Origin: a virus
Length of the DNA: 64,000 bases
Reading direction: 5' to 3' (one strand)
Virus record (IMG/VR): IMGVR_UViG_3300044959_000200
Span: 1 to 64,000 of that record
Shown piece by piece: positions 14,716-22,540 of this stretch (positions within the stretch are counted from its first letter, which is position 1; each line of letters starts with the position of its first letter). The notes beneath the pieces were generated by a model. That model had not been told where the DNA came from, made no database searches, and saw nothing but the letters and a program-made list of their open reading frames with translations. Made by a program: the position numbers and the translations under genes.

Positions 14716-15096
14716 TCAGGCTGCGACTTTTTTGAGTTGTCGTTCAAATAGGTCGAGTGCAGCGATCAGTGCGCCGGTGCCGGCTTTTTTGCCGATGGCG
14801 TACAGTGTGTTGCTTGCCTTCGCTGCTAATACGAGTTGCTCACTTTGAGCATGTGAAACCAGTTCATTGAGAATGATCATGGCTACGTAGCGACCGTTAC
14901 GCAGCTGTCGGCATGCATTTGCGCATTCGACGTCGCCTGAGCCATTTCTTTCATTAGAAATCCATTCGAACTTTAGCCCTGTGCGACGTTCTATTGCGTT
15001 TTGTTTCTTAGGTATCGCAAACCCCCCGAACAACATGATTGGACGACCGTCTTGTTTGAGACTGGTGTATGTATCAGTAGTTTTCGGCAACAACAT
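14716..15096 (-). CDS. Possible DUF2325-like small protein
   Basis: 126 residues from the ATG at 15096, chosen because GAGGAAG lies before it; a start at 15150 would run through the terminator hairpin. The fold implied is alternating strand and helix: IMLFGGFAIPKKQNAIE (strand, glycine turn, helix), a GSGDVECAN turn, VAMIILNELVSHAQSEQL and a final LYAIGKKAGTGALIAAL. This order (GG near the start, hydrophobic strand then S-H, then a basic strand and a small-residue helix) resembles DUF2325 proteins of unknown function. Assignment tentative. Confidence 0.5.
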   Translation of the reverse strand: MLLPKTTDTYTSLKQDGRPIMLFGGFAIPKKQNAIERRTGLKFEWISNERNGSGDVECANACRQLRNGRYVAMIILNELVSHAQSEQLVLAAKASNTLYAIGKKAGTGALIAALDLFERQLKKVAA

Positions 15097-15110
15097 GATA
15101 ACTTCCTCAC

Positions 15111-15171
15111 AAAAAAACTCCTCCCTTGTTCTCTGCGATCGCTGTGGCAATCACAGGGAACAAGGGAGGAG
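15111..15171 (-). terminator. Strong leftward terminator
   Basis: A 14-bp stem (15118-15131 with 15158-15171) contains an inner hairpin in its loop and is followed leftward by seven T residues (15111-15117). It ends the helicase unit just before the ribosome-binding site of the gene at 15096. One HIP1 octamer (15135-15142) lies in the loop. Confidence 0.85.
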
Positions 15172-15212
15172 CACAGACAACAGTATCCTCCCCCTTTTAC
15201 CTCAATTTGTTT

Positions 15213-16709
15213 TTACTTTATTACTGCGTCGTTTTCGAACGCTTTGAGTTGCTCTAATGCGATGCTCTTTGGAACTACGCCGTCTGCACGCGGAATTTGT
15301 ACGAGATATAGTTCTCGTTGTGCGCGTGTTACGGCTACATAATATAGATTTTCACCTTCAGTAGAGTCCACACGGAATGTGGATTCAAACATCCACACGC
15401 GTTCGAATTCGAGGCCTTTTGCTTTGTGGACTGTCATGAAGGGGATAATCCCTTTGTCAGCGACGCTTTCGTCGTCATCAAATAGTTCTGCAACTTTACG
15501 ACGTAGTGTTTCGACGCTATTAGTGTCTTCGCTGATAGCCCGTAGCGCTTCTAAATTGTCTTTTAGTTCTTCAGCTTTGTCGTCTTTGCCCGCTGCGATC
15601 AAGCGGTCGGATTCTTCGGCTACGTATTCACTTAGCTCTTCGAGAGCGACCCGCACATTGTTAGTGCGTGTGCGTGCTAGTAGTGCATCAAGTTTGGAGT
15701 TAAGATCGCGTCCGATAATGCGGGCGCGGCGCCCTTTTCCTAATAAGAGCATGCAATATTTCGAAAGCGCTGCGTTGGTACGACTGATTACTGCGTCGCC
15801 TTCAGTAACTTTCGTTAGGAATTCTTTTTCAGACACACATGCTACGGTACCTTCAATTGCGTTGGGTGCTGCTTCGAAGTCGTTCACGATGCGCCGTGCG
15901 AGGTTGACGACTGCACGCGGGCATCGGTACGTTACTGATAGTGGCAGCACGGTAGCGTTGAGGTCCGCTTGAAATTTTGCCAGCGCGTTTGCGTCTGCGC
16001 CTCGGAAAGCATAGATCGCTTGACGATCATCGCCGACAGCAAATATCCGTCCGGTCGCAGGCTTTACGGCGTTCATAACGATACGATATTGGCATGCGTT
16101 GAGATCTTGCGCTTCGTCGACGATAACGATGTCGTATGAGCCAGTAGTGAGATTGAATCGTGCGGGCAGATAGACTTGTTCGTCGAAGCTGATCGTCAGT
16201 GATGGACGTTCTGAAAAAGCTAGCGTTGCTTCTGTCCACTTGCGATACAAGTCTTCTTGTTTTGGATCTACTGGGCGCAGGTCATAGTAATACATAGTTT
16301 GCGTGATGCTTTCGGCATCTACTGCAAGATTTGCCATGCACATTGTGACGAGTTTTATTACGTCACTGCGTGCTTCTTTGTATTCATCCGGGATCAATCG
16401 TCGGACGAAGTCGCGTATCCTGTAGCGATCAACTTTTAGTTTTTGCCCCCGAAAACGTATCATTGCGCCAAAGCCAATTTGATTCAGACCTTTGACTTGT
16501 ACGTGGCGCAAGTTTTGTAACTTTTGTGATAGTTCGTCACGTATTTTGTTATTAAATGCGCAGACGAGGATTCGCGAACGTGACAAACGTCGGCACAGTT
16601 CTTTGATTGTAGTTGTTTTACCGCATCCGGCGCGTGCGATGACTACGAGGTGACCGCGCTCTTTTTCGCCGAAGCGAAAAATATCTTCTTGGTAACGACT
16701 CCAGACCAT
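15213..16709 (-). CDS. UvrD/Rep-like superfamily 1 DNA helicase
   Basis: ATP-driven 3'-5' DNA translocase of the UvrD/PcrA type. The 498-residue protein shows the expected motif order: Walker A ARAGCGKTTT (about 25-34), DEAQDLN Walker B (about 198-204), GDDRQAIYAFRGAD motif III (about 228-241), TVHKAKGLEF motif V and YYVAVTRAQRELYL motif VI near the C-terminus. It is shorter than UvrD (about 720), lacking much of the accessory subdomain insertions. Likely acts in phage replication or recombination. AGAGGG precedes the ATG and a terminator follows the gene. Exact dispersed motif at 16073-16082. Confidence 0.92.
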   Translation of the reverse strand: MVWSRYQEDIFRFGEKERGHLVVIARAGCGKTTTIKELCRRLSRSRILVCAFNNKIRDELSQKLQNLRHVQVKGLNQIGFGAMIRFRGQKLKVDRYRIRDFVRRLIPDEYKEARSDVIKLVTMCMANLAVDAESITQTMYYYDLRPVDPKQEDLYRKWTEATLAFSERPSLTISFDEQVYLPARFNLTTGSYDIVIVDEAQDLNACQYRIVMNAVKPATGRIFAVGDDRQAIYAFRGADANALAKFQADLNATVLPLSVTYRCPRAVVNLARRIVNDFEAAPNAIEGTVACVSEKEFLTKVTEGDAVISRTNAALSKYCMLLLGKGRRARIIGRDLNSKLDALLARTRTNNVRVALEELSEYVAEESDRLIAAGKDDKAEELKDNLEALRAISEDTNSVETLRRKVAELFDDDESVADKGIIPFMTVHKAKGLEFERVWMFESTFRVDSTEGENLYYVAVTRAQRELYLVQIPRADGVVPKSIALEQLKAFENDAVIK

Positions 16710-16712
16710 GTT

Positions 16713-17336
16713 TTAGCCCTCTTGTAGTAGTTCTAGTGCTGTGCTGGCGTCGGGTAGTTGGCGTATGACTGTGCTGAATGCAGTGTGTACATTCGTTCGA
16801 TTTGTGGGTGTGTCTTCACATATCAGTGAGAGCACAGCTGCGCACAATTCGACTATTTCGGTTAGGCGTACGGCTTCAGGGGTAGGCGCGTCTTTGAGTT
16901 TTTCGAGTTCAGCGCCAATGCGTGTTGCTAGGTCTATGATCTCAGGATCATCTTGTGTGATCCGTTCTGTACTGTTGGGGTTTTGTCCGATTTCAATAGC
17001 GCGTTTGAGTTGTGCATAAATGGCTTCGTAGACGCCTCCATGTAAATTCAAGTACTTGTACAGAAGTACGTGTGTTAGATCAGCCAATTTCCATGGCGCG
17101 TCATGTTCGATACGGTTATTTAAGACTAGTTGGACGAGCTGTTGTCCAAGCGAGATAATGCTCGGGACAATTTGCTGTAGATCGGCGTGTTGTTGGTAAA
17201 CTGTCGAACGCAACACATCCCAGTCTTCTTTGTCGAGCGCGTTGGCCATTGTGTCGAGATGACCAACGAGCATCTTGGCGTCGAATTGGATGTGTGCGAT
17301 TTTGCGGCGTAGATCTTCTTTTGTTTTCTTGTCCAT
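16713..17336 (-). CDS. Hypothetical all-helical protein
   Basis: 207 residues, predicted almost entirely helical with Leu/Ile-rich amphipathic repeats, unrecognised. It lies three bases upstream of the helicase gene and is surely co-transcribed with it, so it might be a helicase accessory protein, but there is no motif to prove it. No strong ribosome-binding site precedes the ATG; the leader contains the terminator hairpin of the preceding gene. Confidence 0.6.
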   Translation of the reverse strand: MDKKTKEDLRRKIAHIQFDAKMLVGHLDTMANALDKEDWDVLRSTVYQQHADLQQIVPSIISLGQQLVQLVLNNRIEHDAPWKLADLTHVLLYKYLNLHGGVYEAIYAQLKRAIEIGQNPNSTERITQDDPEIIDLATRIGAELEKLKDAPTPEAVRLTEIVELCAAVLSLICEDTPTNRTNVHTAFSTVIRQLPDASTALELLQEG

Positions 17337-17348
17337 GTTTAAATAGTT

Positions 17349-17380
17349 GCGGGCGCCGAGACTGTTATCTCGGCGCCCGC
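17349..17380. terminator. G+C-rich hairpin terminator
   Basis: A 13-bp perfect stem (17349-17361 with 17368-17380) lies between the small gene ending at 17425 and the gene starting at 17336. The T tract after it is poor, so attenuation rather than full termination is possible. Confidence 0.65.
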
Positions 17381-17424
17381 ATTGTATACAGAGCTAGAGG
17401 TGCGAAGTTAATTTTGAAAGTTTA

Positions 17425-17601
17425 CTAGACCTTTTCATCGAAGAGGCCCAGTTCACGGGCGATGTCCGGGTGAGCCTCTGTAAGCATACGAAGCTTCTTC
17501 ATTGTATACTTGTAATCCATATTAGCCATGTCTCGCATGGCTTTGTGATTCTTTGCTTCAGCGATCAGCGCTTGCATCTTGGCTTTGATTGCGTCAGTCA
17601 T
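17425..17601 (-). CDS. Small 58-residue protein
   Basis: Translating leftward from the ATG at 17601 gives 58 residues before TAG at 17425. The peptide is Met-, Lys- and Ala-rich, probably two helices, ending with a DIARELGLFDEKV-like tail. AAGGAGG lies ten bases upstream, which argues that it is real despite its size. Function unknown. It is bounded by the hairpin at 17349-17380 and by the gene at 17650. Confidence 0.6.
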   Translation of the reverse strand: MTDAIKAKMQALIAEAKNHKAMRDMANMDYKYTMKKLRMLTEAHPDIARELGLFDEKV

Positions 17602-17649
17602 GGCAGTGAATCCTCCTTTGTTTTTTGTTTACTACTGTGGGTAAAGAAG

Positions 17650-17847
17650 TCAAGGTTTAAGAACAGATTGGAGCCATACAATCACTTTGCGCTCCAAAGA
17701 CTGAAGTAAGATTTCTTCGTGCTCAGGGAAGTGCCCTTCTTCGTTGCGATGTGTACGCATCGCTTCGTCGTATACGCGGTAAGCTTCGACTACTTCGCGG
17801 AACTTAGCAAGCGACACGCGTCCAGGCGTTATTTTTATTTCTGCCAT
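17650..17847 (-). CDS. Small helical protein
   Basis: 65 residues from the ATG at 17847, with AAGGGAAG upstream. Contains RVSLAKFREVVEAYRVYDEAM, a clear amphipathic helix, and further charged helices; no recognised family. Its start codon shares the four bases CATG (17845-17848) with the start codon of the divergent gene at 17846, so each gene's ribosome-binding site lies in the other's coding sequence. A longer frame up to 17922 exists but would cover the divergent gene's N-terminus. Confidence 0.6.
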   Translation of the reverse strand: MAEIKITPGRVSLAKFREVVEAYRVYDEAMRTHRNEEGHFPEHEEILLQSLERKVIVWLQSVLKP

Positions 17848-18550
17848 GAGCGTTACTTCCCTTGTGTTGATCAACCATACAACAGATCTTATTAGTGAGT
17901 ACGATCTTGCGCGTTTTGTCAATGCTTTGGATGTACAATTTCGGCACGACGTTACCCCTGTTTGGGGGCGCTACTTGCTGCCGTGGGTTGCGCGCGACAC
18001 TCAGAACCTAGATCCTAAGGTGTGGCAGCTTCATCTTTGGAGAAGTCCGCGTGAAGCACCTGAAGCTGGATTCTTAGGGCGCCACTCGACTCAAGGTGCT
18101 GATTATGTACCGATCGGACATGTTTTCATTGAAAACTGTCTGATCAACAAGGTGCCTTGGACGCATGTCGCCTCACACGAGGCCATTGAAATGGCTGGCA
18201 ACGAATGGCTCAACTTGGAGGTAGCACGCGTTCTTGATGACAGCACTGTGGAGCTGTGGCCTAGGGAGCTGTGTGACGCTGTTCAGGGAGTGGGTTACGC
18301 CGTAAACGGCGTTGAGCTTTCTGACTTTGTATACCCTGAGTTTTTCATTGAAAAAGCAGACGGTCCGTATGATCACTGCCGCGTGCTTGATAAGCCTTTT
18401 TCGATACATAAGACTGGGTACGCTTCTATCCTATTTATCAAAAATGGCTACGCACGGCGGCGTGATTATTATGGTGCTGCCTGCCCTGAGTGGTGTAGGG
18501 CTATGCACTCTCTAACACGTAAACACGCACATTGGAGAGCTGTCAAATGA
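17846..18550 (+). CDS. Phage metallopeptidase-like protein (HExxE)
   Basis: 234 residues. The block THVASHEAIEMAGNEWLN (about 107-124) carries a zinc-peptidase-like HExxE, followed by LWPRELCDAVQGVGYAVNG and VELSDFVYPEFF. I recall this order (SHE..EM, E-x-CD, SDFV.P.WF) from an uncharacterised phage metallopeptidase family. It is the first gene of a two-gene rightward unit, overlapping the lipoprotein gene by four bases, so a role in lysis or cell-envelope breakdown is plausible but unproven. No ribosome-binding site precedes the ATG. Motif copy at 18297-18306 (reverse orientation). Confidence 0.6.
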   Translation: MSVTSLVLINHTTDLISEYDLARFVNALDVQFRHDVTPVWGRYLLPWVARDTQNLDPKVWQLHLWRSPREAPEAGFLGRHSTQGADYVPIGHVFIENCLINKVPWTHVASHEAIEMAGNEWLNLEVARVLDDSTVELWPRELCDAVQGVGYAVNGVELSDFVYPEFFIEKADGPYDHCRVLDKPFSIHKTGYASILFIKNGYARRRDYYGAACPEWCRAMHSLTRKHAHWRAVK

Positions 18551-19014
18551 AAATGAAAAAACTACTGTATGGAGTATTGTTTGCTCTTGTTGTTTCAACT
18601 AGCGGTTGCGCTGCATGGTTTGAACAGCTGCGCACTAATCCAGTAGCTGGAATTTTGACTAGTGTGAATTACATCCAAACTGCGCTTTCTTTGGCTCGCA
18701 GCGCCTTTGAAATTTGGGCGACTACGAGTGGAGCGCCTGATGTAGAACTCACGCGTGCACGTTTCAACACGCTAGTAGCTAATGTAGATCGTGCGTTGTT
18801 TGTTGTGCAGGATGGACTGCGTCTTGCGGCGCATGCAGGGAGTCCTGCTCCAGATGTTCGTACGGTGTTGCGCGATGCACAACAAGCTATTGGTACAGTT
18901 CACGCATTCCTTGCTGGGCTTCCCGGTAATGGCCCTGGACGTGCATCGCATCCATCAATGCGTGACGCCCTCGACGCGACTGAACTCGCGTCGAGGGCGT
19001 CGTTTACTAATTAA
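18547..19014 (+). CDS. Lipoprotein, possible outer spanin or envelope factor
   Basis: 155 residues from the ATG at 18547 (GGAG upstream, ATGA overlap with the preceding gene). The N-terminus is a type II signal peptide: basic MKMKK, hydrophobic LLYGVLFALVV, then the lipobox-like TSGC, so Cys at about residue 21 would be lipidated after export. The mature part is Ala/Arg-rich and helical. Phage lipoproteins of this size include outer spanins and superinfection-exclusion factors; neighbours favour lysis. The 3' end of the gene is itself a terminator hairpin (18964-19001). Confidence 0.65.
   Translation: MKMKKLLYGVLFALVVSTSGCAAWFEQLRTNPVAGILTSVNYIQTALSLARSAFEIWATTSGAPDVELTRARFNTLVANVDRALFVVQDGLRLAAHAGSPAPDVRTVLRDAQQAIGTVHAFLAGLPGNGPGRASHPSMRDALDATELASRASFTN
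18964..19001 (+). terminator. Terminator overlapping the 3' end of a gene
   Basis: A 16-bp perfect stem (18964-18979 with 18986-19001) lies inside the last codons of the lipoprotein gene and is followed by GTTTACTAATT. The codons of the C-terminal tail are thus also a transcription stop. Confidence 0.7.
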
Positions 19015-19244
19015 GAAAGATTGCGTGCATCGCGGATCAAATCGCGTAGTTGTTTACCTAATGTAAATGCGCTCAAAAACAATTTTACCCATTCTAAAGG
19101 GTTCGTTGTTTTGCGCATTTCTTCAATATCGCGATCGCTGAGCTTTTCTAGCTCTTTTTTGATTTGTTCGATTTGAGGGTCTAGTTGCCCGTCAAGCGAT
19201 GCGTTCGCATATTCTTCAATAGCATTGAGTACTTCGTCCAGCAT
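19011..19244 (-). CDS. Small acidic helical protein
   Basis: 77 residues, Glu/Leu/Lys-rich, predicted helical with heptad-like character (IEQIKKELEKLSDRDIEEM), then a hydrophobic helix (WVKLFLSAFTLGKQL). GGAG precedes the ATG. Convergent with the lipoprotein gene, overlapping its stop by four bases. Upstream are two hairpins at 19269-19340. Function unknown. Confidence 0.6.
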   Translation of the reverse strand: MLDEVLNAIEEYANASLDGQLDPQIEQIKKELEKLSDRDIEEMRKTTNPLEWVKLFLSAFTLGKQLRDLIRDARNLS

Positions 19245-19268
19245 GATTTTGCTCCGCTGCTGATAATT

Positions 19269-19340
19269 CCGCGCTGTACTATAACTTAGTACACGGCGCG
19301 GGAGAACAAGCCCGCCGCTTACGCTGCGACGGGCTTGTTC
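19269..19340. other. Two successive hairpins between leftward genes
   Basis: The first (19269-19302) pairs CCGCGC-TGTACTA with TAGTACA-CGGCGCGG with a single bulge. The second has an 11-bp stem (19304-19314 with 19330-19340) and spans the stop codon of the gene at 19319. The first may be an operator for the small gene at 19244; the second may attenuate readthrough. Confidence 0.5.
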
Positions 19341-19738
19341 CTAAGCGCGGAGCTTTTCTGGAAAAACTGAATGAGTGCGTTGCTGACGCGTCGTAGCTCA
19401 GCGCGTGTCATTGCGCTATCGAGCATACGCAGTGTGAAGCGTCGTTCTGCACGTACTGTGCTTGGCCAGCTATACCAGCTAATGCCGGCAAGCTGGTCAT
19501 GCACATGCAAGAACGCGTCTGCAATGCGTTCAAGTGCAAGACGAGCTTTTTTGCTATCTGTTTCGTCAATCGCTGCGATCGCTGTATTTGCATATAGTAA
19601 AGCGCGGCAGCGCATTGCGGTTAGAGGGTCGAGTCCAATGAGTACTACCCCAGAGCGGCAGCGCTTTCGGCAGATTGAGACGAGCTTCGGGAAACTAACT
19701 GTCGGTTTGATTACAGGCAGTTTGACGAGGTTGCTCAT
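19319..19738 (-). CDS. Hypothetical basic protein
   Basis: 139 residues, Arg/Ala/Leu-rich and mostly helical, unrecognised. AAGGATAG lies well placed before the ATG. It is divergent from the membrane-protein gene starting near 19756, and its stop codon lies in a hairpin. Nothing in the sequence points to a function. Confidence 0.6.
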   Translation of the reverse strand: MSNLVKLPVIKPTVSFPKLVSICRKRCRSGVVLIGLDPLTAMRCRALLYANTAIAAIDETDSKKARLALERIADAFLHVHDQLAGISWYSWPSTVRAERRFTLRMLDSAMTRAELRRVSNALIQFFQKSSALRNKPVAA

Positions 19739-19755
19739 GTGACTATCCTTTCGGT

Positions 19756-20166
19756 ATGGAACACTCGTGTACGTCAGTTAGTGCTTTCCTGATTCGTAAT
19801 CAGGACTTGATCATGGGCCTACTTGTTTGGCCGTTTATTACGGCCATTCTAAATGTGGCCCTGCGAAAAAAGACGCCCGAGCAGTGGGAGGCCTGGGCGT
19901 TGTCGAAACCAGCGCTCGCATTTGTGGTTGAAGTAATGCGTGCGAGCGGTGTCGATTTGTTTAAGGTGTTGCAAGCATTTCACCGCTTTGCACAGCGTCG
20001 AGCTGGAATGATTCCAGCAGATGCGGTGCGAGTATCAAGCTTGCCGGAACCACTGAAGGCGGCGCTGCGCAATCCGGAGATAGTTAAGTTATTGGTTGAA
20101 GCAGCTGCTAAGTTCCAAGAGGCACAGACGTCTGATTCGATGACGCCCGAGCCCACAGAGAATTGA
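19756..20166 (+). CDS. Small membrane-anchored phage protein
   Basis: 136 residues from the first ATG. A single hydrophobic segment (about 18-36, IMGLLVWPFITAILNVAL) is followed by RKKTPEQWEAWALSKPALAFVVEVMRASGVDLFKVL, a pattern I associate with phage membrane proteins of unknown function that lie near lysis genes. AGGA precedes an internal ATG at 19815, which would give a shorter protein starting at the membrane segment and may be the true start. Its 3' end overlaps the convergent gene ending at 20108 by 59 bases. Could be a holin-like protein; unproven. Confidence 0.55.
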   Translation: MEHSCTSVSAFLIRNQDLIMGLLVWPFITAILNVALRKKTPEQWEAWALSKPALAFVVEVMRASGVDLFKVLQAFHRFAQRRAGMIPADAVRVSSLPEPLKAALRNPEIVKLLVEAAAKFQEAQTSDSMTPEPTEN

Positions 20167-21439
20167 TCACGGCTTCATTGATTTTGTGAATGGCTGCGAT
20201 ATGCGAGACTGTTCCATCTTCGCCGAAGTCGTGTGCGAATTCATGCACAAGTAATGTGACTAGCTTACCGAAATTGCTGAGCGTGGACCGTGCAATGGAG
20301 ATTTGATTTCCGTTGTGCAGGCCTTCGACTTTTTCTGACGCAAAACGCACAATTGCAACGCGATTTATGGCGTCTTTGACGTATGGTCGAATAAGGTCTA
20401 GTGCAGCGAATAGATTGCTGCGTTCGTTTTCCGTTAGAGCATACAGAGGGAAACGTGTTTCGATTTTTTCGCTGTATTCTTTACTTATTTGTTCAGGTGT
20501 TGGCAGTCGATAGCGCAGTAAGTTCACCAATTTGGGGGCGAGAGGGACGGGTGTGTATCCGAGGTGTTCTAAGCTAGATCCCTCAGCTGTGCCAACAACT
20601 GGTACGGCGTTTTCACCGTATTCTTTTCGAAATTGACTGAGCATTGCGTCAATAAGACTTTCTGGTGCGATGTATGCAAAAACTTCTTGTTCGGCTGCTT
20701 CTTGTTCGAAGCTCTTATACATGCGCGCGATGAGTTTACTGTCTTCGCGCTTTGCTATTTCGTTCCACATTTTGCTGATCGCTAAGTTGATGTCGTAATT
20801 CGACGGTATACGTCGATCGCGACCAGTATCAACGTTGAAGAAATTGTATCCGAAGGTGTATTTGTTGCGTGTAGTGACGTAAACACCTCGGACATAAATT
20901 TTTCCGATGAAGCGCGAGTCGTCGATTAGCTCCCCCGCTGACGTTTTGTGTACGCTGTTTGGTGGACTCAAACGTAGAAACCAACTTTGAATCATCTCCC
21001 AAAATTCTTTATTGATTCCATGGATGATGACTTCGAAGTTGTTGGTTGTTCGTTTGGTTTTGGTGATGTTAATACAAAGTGTCTCAACGCCAAGGTTGTC
21101 TTTCTCAATTAAAGGTTTCCATGTTTCGTCGCCGTTTTTGATCGTGACGTCGATACCATCGCGCGCAAATACTAGCATTGCTAGTTTGAGACCTTCACCG
21201 TACTGACCGATGTAGTGCACACCTCGTTTTGAGGATTCACCGAAGTACAGTGATTTAGGGTTTATTTTTATATTTTCGTTACGTACTGTGAGCTGGGATT
21301 TGTCAGCGTCGTATTTTACGCTGAAGTTTGCGCCGTGCTCAGTTTCTGAGTCAATGGCGTTAGCTATTATCTCGCGCACCGCGTGCGCTAGTTTCCATTC
21401 AGCAACATAGTTGCTTGTGATGGGGTAGCGGAATTTCAT
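20108..21439 (-). CDS. GHKL ATPase fused to an HExxH metallopeptidase-like domain
   Basis: 443 residues. The N-terminal domain has GHKL (Hsp90/gyrase B/MutL-type) ATP-binding motifs: REIIANAIDS with the Mg-binding Asn (about 22-31) and GQYGEGLKLAM with the glycine lid (about 78-88). The C-terminus carries LVTLLVHEFAHDFGEDG (HExxH at 399-403 with a following Asp), a zinc-peptidase-like site. The ~300 residues between are unrecognised mixed alpha/beta. The combination suggests an ATP-regulated protease or remodelling factor, but activity is inference. GGGAGG precedes the ATG. I recall similar uncharacterised proteins in large phages but cannot verify it. Confidence 0.7.
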   Translation of the reverse strand: MKFRYPITSNYVAEWKLAHAVREIIANAIDSETEHGANFSVKYDADKSQLTVRNENIKINPKSLYFGESSKRGVHYIGQYGEGLKLAMLVFARDGIDVTIKNGDETWKPLIEKDNLGVETLCINITKTKRTTNNFEVIIHGINKEFWEMIQSWFLRLSPPNSVHKTSAGELIDDSRFIGKIYVRGVYVTTRNKYTFGYNFFNVDTGRDRRIPSNYDINLAISKMWNEIAKREDSKLIARMYKSFEQEAAEQEVFAYIAPESLIDAMLSQFRKEYGENAVPVVGTAEGSSLEHLGYTPVPLAPKLVNLLRYRLPTPEQISKEYSEKIETRFPLYALTENERSNLFAALDLIRPYVKDAINRVAIVRFASEKVEGLHNGNQISIARSTLSNFGKLVTLLVHEFAHDFGEDGTVSHIAAIHKINEAVINSLWARASSNQTSVPLGT

Positions 21440-21509
21440 GGCAAAACCTCCCGTGTTGAACCCACAATGGGTCCAACAACAGAGGCTTTTACCACTTAAT
21501 AACGAATCT

Positions 21510-21875
21510 TTACGACGTACGAAGCTCTCCTGGTATTTCAGGAGCAGGTTCGGCGTAGGCGAGGTATTCGCACCATCCGCGTTCGCGGATTACGGCGGGT
21601 ACAACGGTGTATGTGCCAGGGAAAAAGATGTGTTGCGTGCGCCGTACAAGATCAGTTCGATCGACGCCATCATCGCGGTGGCGTAGCCGCAGTATTAGTG
21701 CATCAGTACCATTAGGCTGTATAGGACGGAGTACAGCTTGCGCTTCAAGCCCCGAAGATAACGGCGTAAATGTGTCAGCTGGAAAAAATTCTTCGCCTTC
21801 TTCAGCTGCACGGCGCGACATTTTCTGAATTTCTTGTGCGCGCAATAGTAGATAAAGGTATTCTGAATGTTCCAT
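21510..21875 (-). CDS. Hypothetical protein
   Basis: 121 residues. The N-terminal helix has MSRRAAEEGEEFF; the remainder is strand-rich (TYTVVPAVIRERGWCEYLAY) and looks like a small beta domain. No family recognised. Its start overlaps the stop of the upstream gene by one base (TAATG), indicating translational coupling. It contains an exact motif copy (21761-21770) which, unusually, is on the leftward strand. Confidence 0.55.
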   Translation of the reverse strand: MEHSEYLYLLLRAQEIQKMSRRAAEEGEEFFPADTFTPLSSGLEAQAVLRPIQPNGTDALILRLRHRDDGVDRTDLVRRTQHIFFPGTYTVVPAVIRERGWCEYLAYAEPAPEIPGELRTS

Positions 21876-22285
21876 TAGCGTACAGGTTTTGGATCAGGCA
21901 CAAGAGGAAGTGATGCTACGAAGTATTCGTATGCTGCTTTACGCGCATCATTAATTTCTTCGGCTGAAGCTGGGATGTCCTTAGCATTGAAGATGTTGAG
22001 TGCCATCAGCTCAGCAGCGAACATTGCAGCGCGTGGTGAAAGCCTGTAGTCCTGTACACATAGAGCAAAGAACTTCGTAAGTTTTACAGCTACGTGTTTG
22101 GCGACATCATAATCATCAGTGAGTTCATACGGCTCATTGAAGCCAAAAGGGTCGTTTGGGTCGCGTTCAACACGTTCAGCAGTACGTTCAGCGAACGTTG
22201 AACCATTGAGCTGTTCATATAGTTCGTTGAGCTTGTCTGCTTCTCGGTTTTGCCCTGGAACATAAATTTTGGGTTGGACTGTCAT
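21875..22285 (-). CDS. Hypothetical protein
   Basis: 136 residues, mostly helical after residue 50 with Ala- and Glu-rich helices; the first 50 residues are polar and extended. Unrecognised. It sits in a tightly packed leftward run of five small genes (21510-23528) with one- to four-base overlaps or gaps of a few bases, probably one operon downstream of the DinG-like helicase. Confidence 0.55.
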   Translation of the reverse strand: MTVQPKIYVPGQNREADKLNELYEQLNGSTFAERTAERVERDPNDPFGFNEPYELTDDYDVAKHVAVKLTKFFALCVQDYRLSPRAAMFAAELMALNIFNAKDIPASAEEINDARKAAYEYFVASLPLVPDPKPVR

Positions 22286-22291
22286 GGTACG

Positions 22292-22540
22292 TTATTTTTT
22301 TACAGCATCAGTACAAGAAATTAGTATTTTCGAACCATCAACAATGAAGGGTTTGGCAATTGGTTCGTCTTCACTTACACGTTGCACGCCTTCGGGAATG
22401 ATTTGTCCGTCGGGTGTTTTATGTGGGTAGATTGATTTTTTGGTACACCAGCCATACCACGCTTCTTTGAGGCCTTTGGGCGTAAATTTGAATTGAGGGT
22501 CGTAGTAGACGCAGTCTTGGCATTTAATGGTGTTGCTCAT
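22292..22540 (-). CDS. Small Cys-rich protein
   Basis: 82 residues. The N-terminal CQDCVYYDP, a later WCTKK and a Cys near the C-terminus recall the four-cysteine pattern of small high-potential iron-sulfur-like or zinc-binding phage proteins (CxxC...C...C). AAGGAAAA precedes the ATG. It overlaps the upstream gene by four bases. Metal identity and role cannot be told from sequence. Confidence 0.55.
   Translation of the reverse strand: MSNTIKCQDCVYYDPQFKFTPKGLKEAWYGWCTKKSIYPHKTPDGQIIPEGVQRVSEDEPIAKPFIVDGSKILISCTDAVKK

Noticed and set aside
15379-15972. 197-codon rightward frame inside the helicase gene
   Set aside because: Ser/Arg-rich shadow of the leftward UvrD-like helicase, whose motifs are unmistakable.
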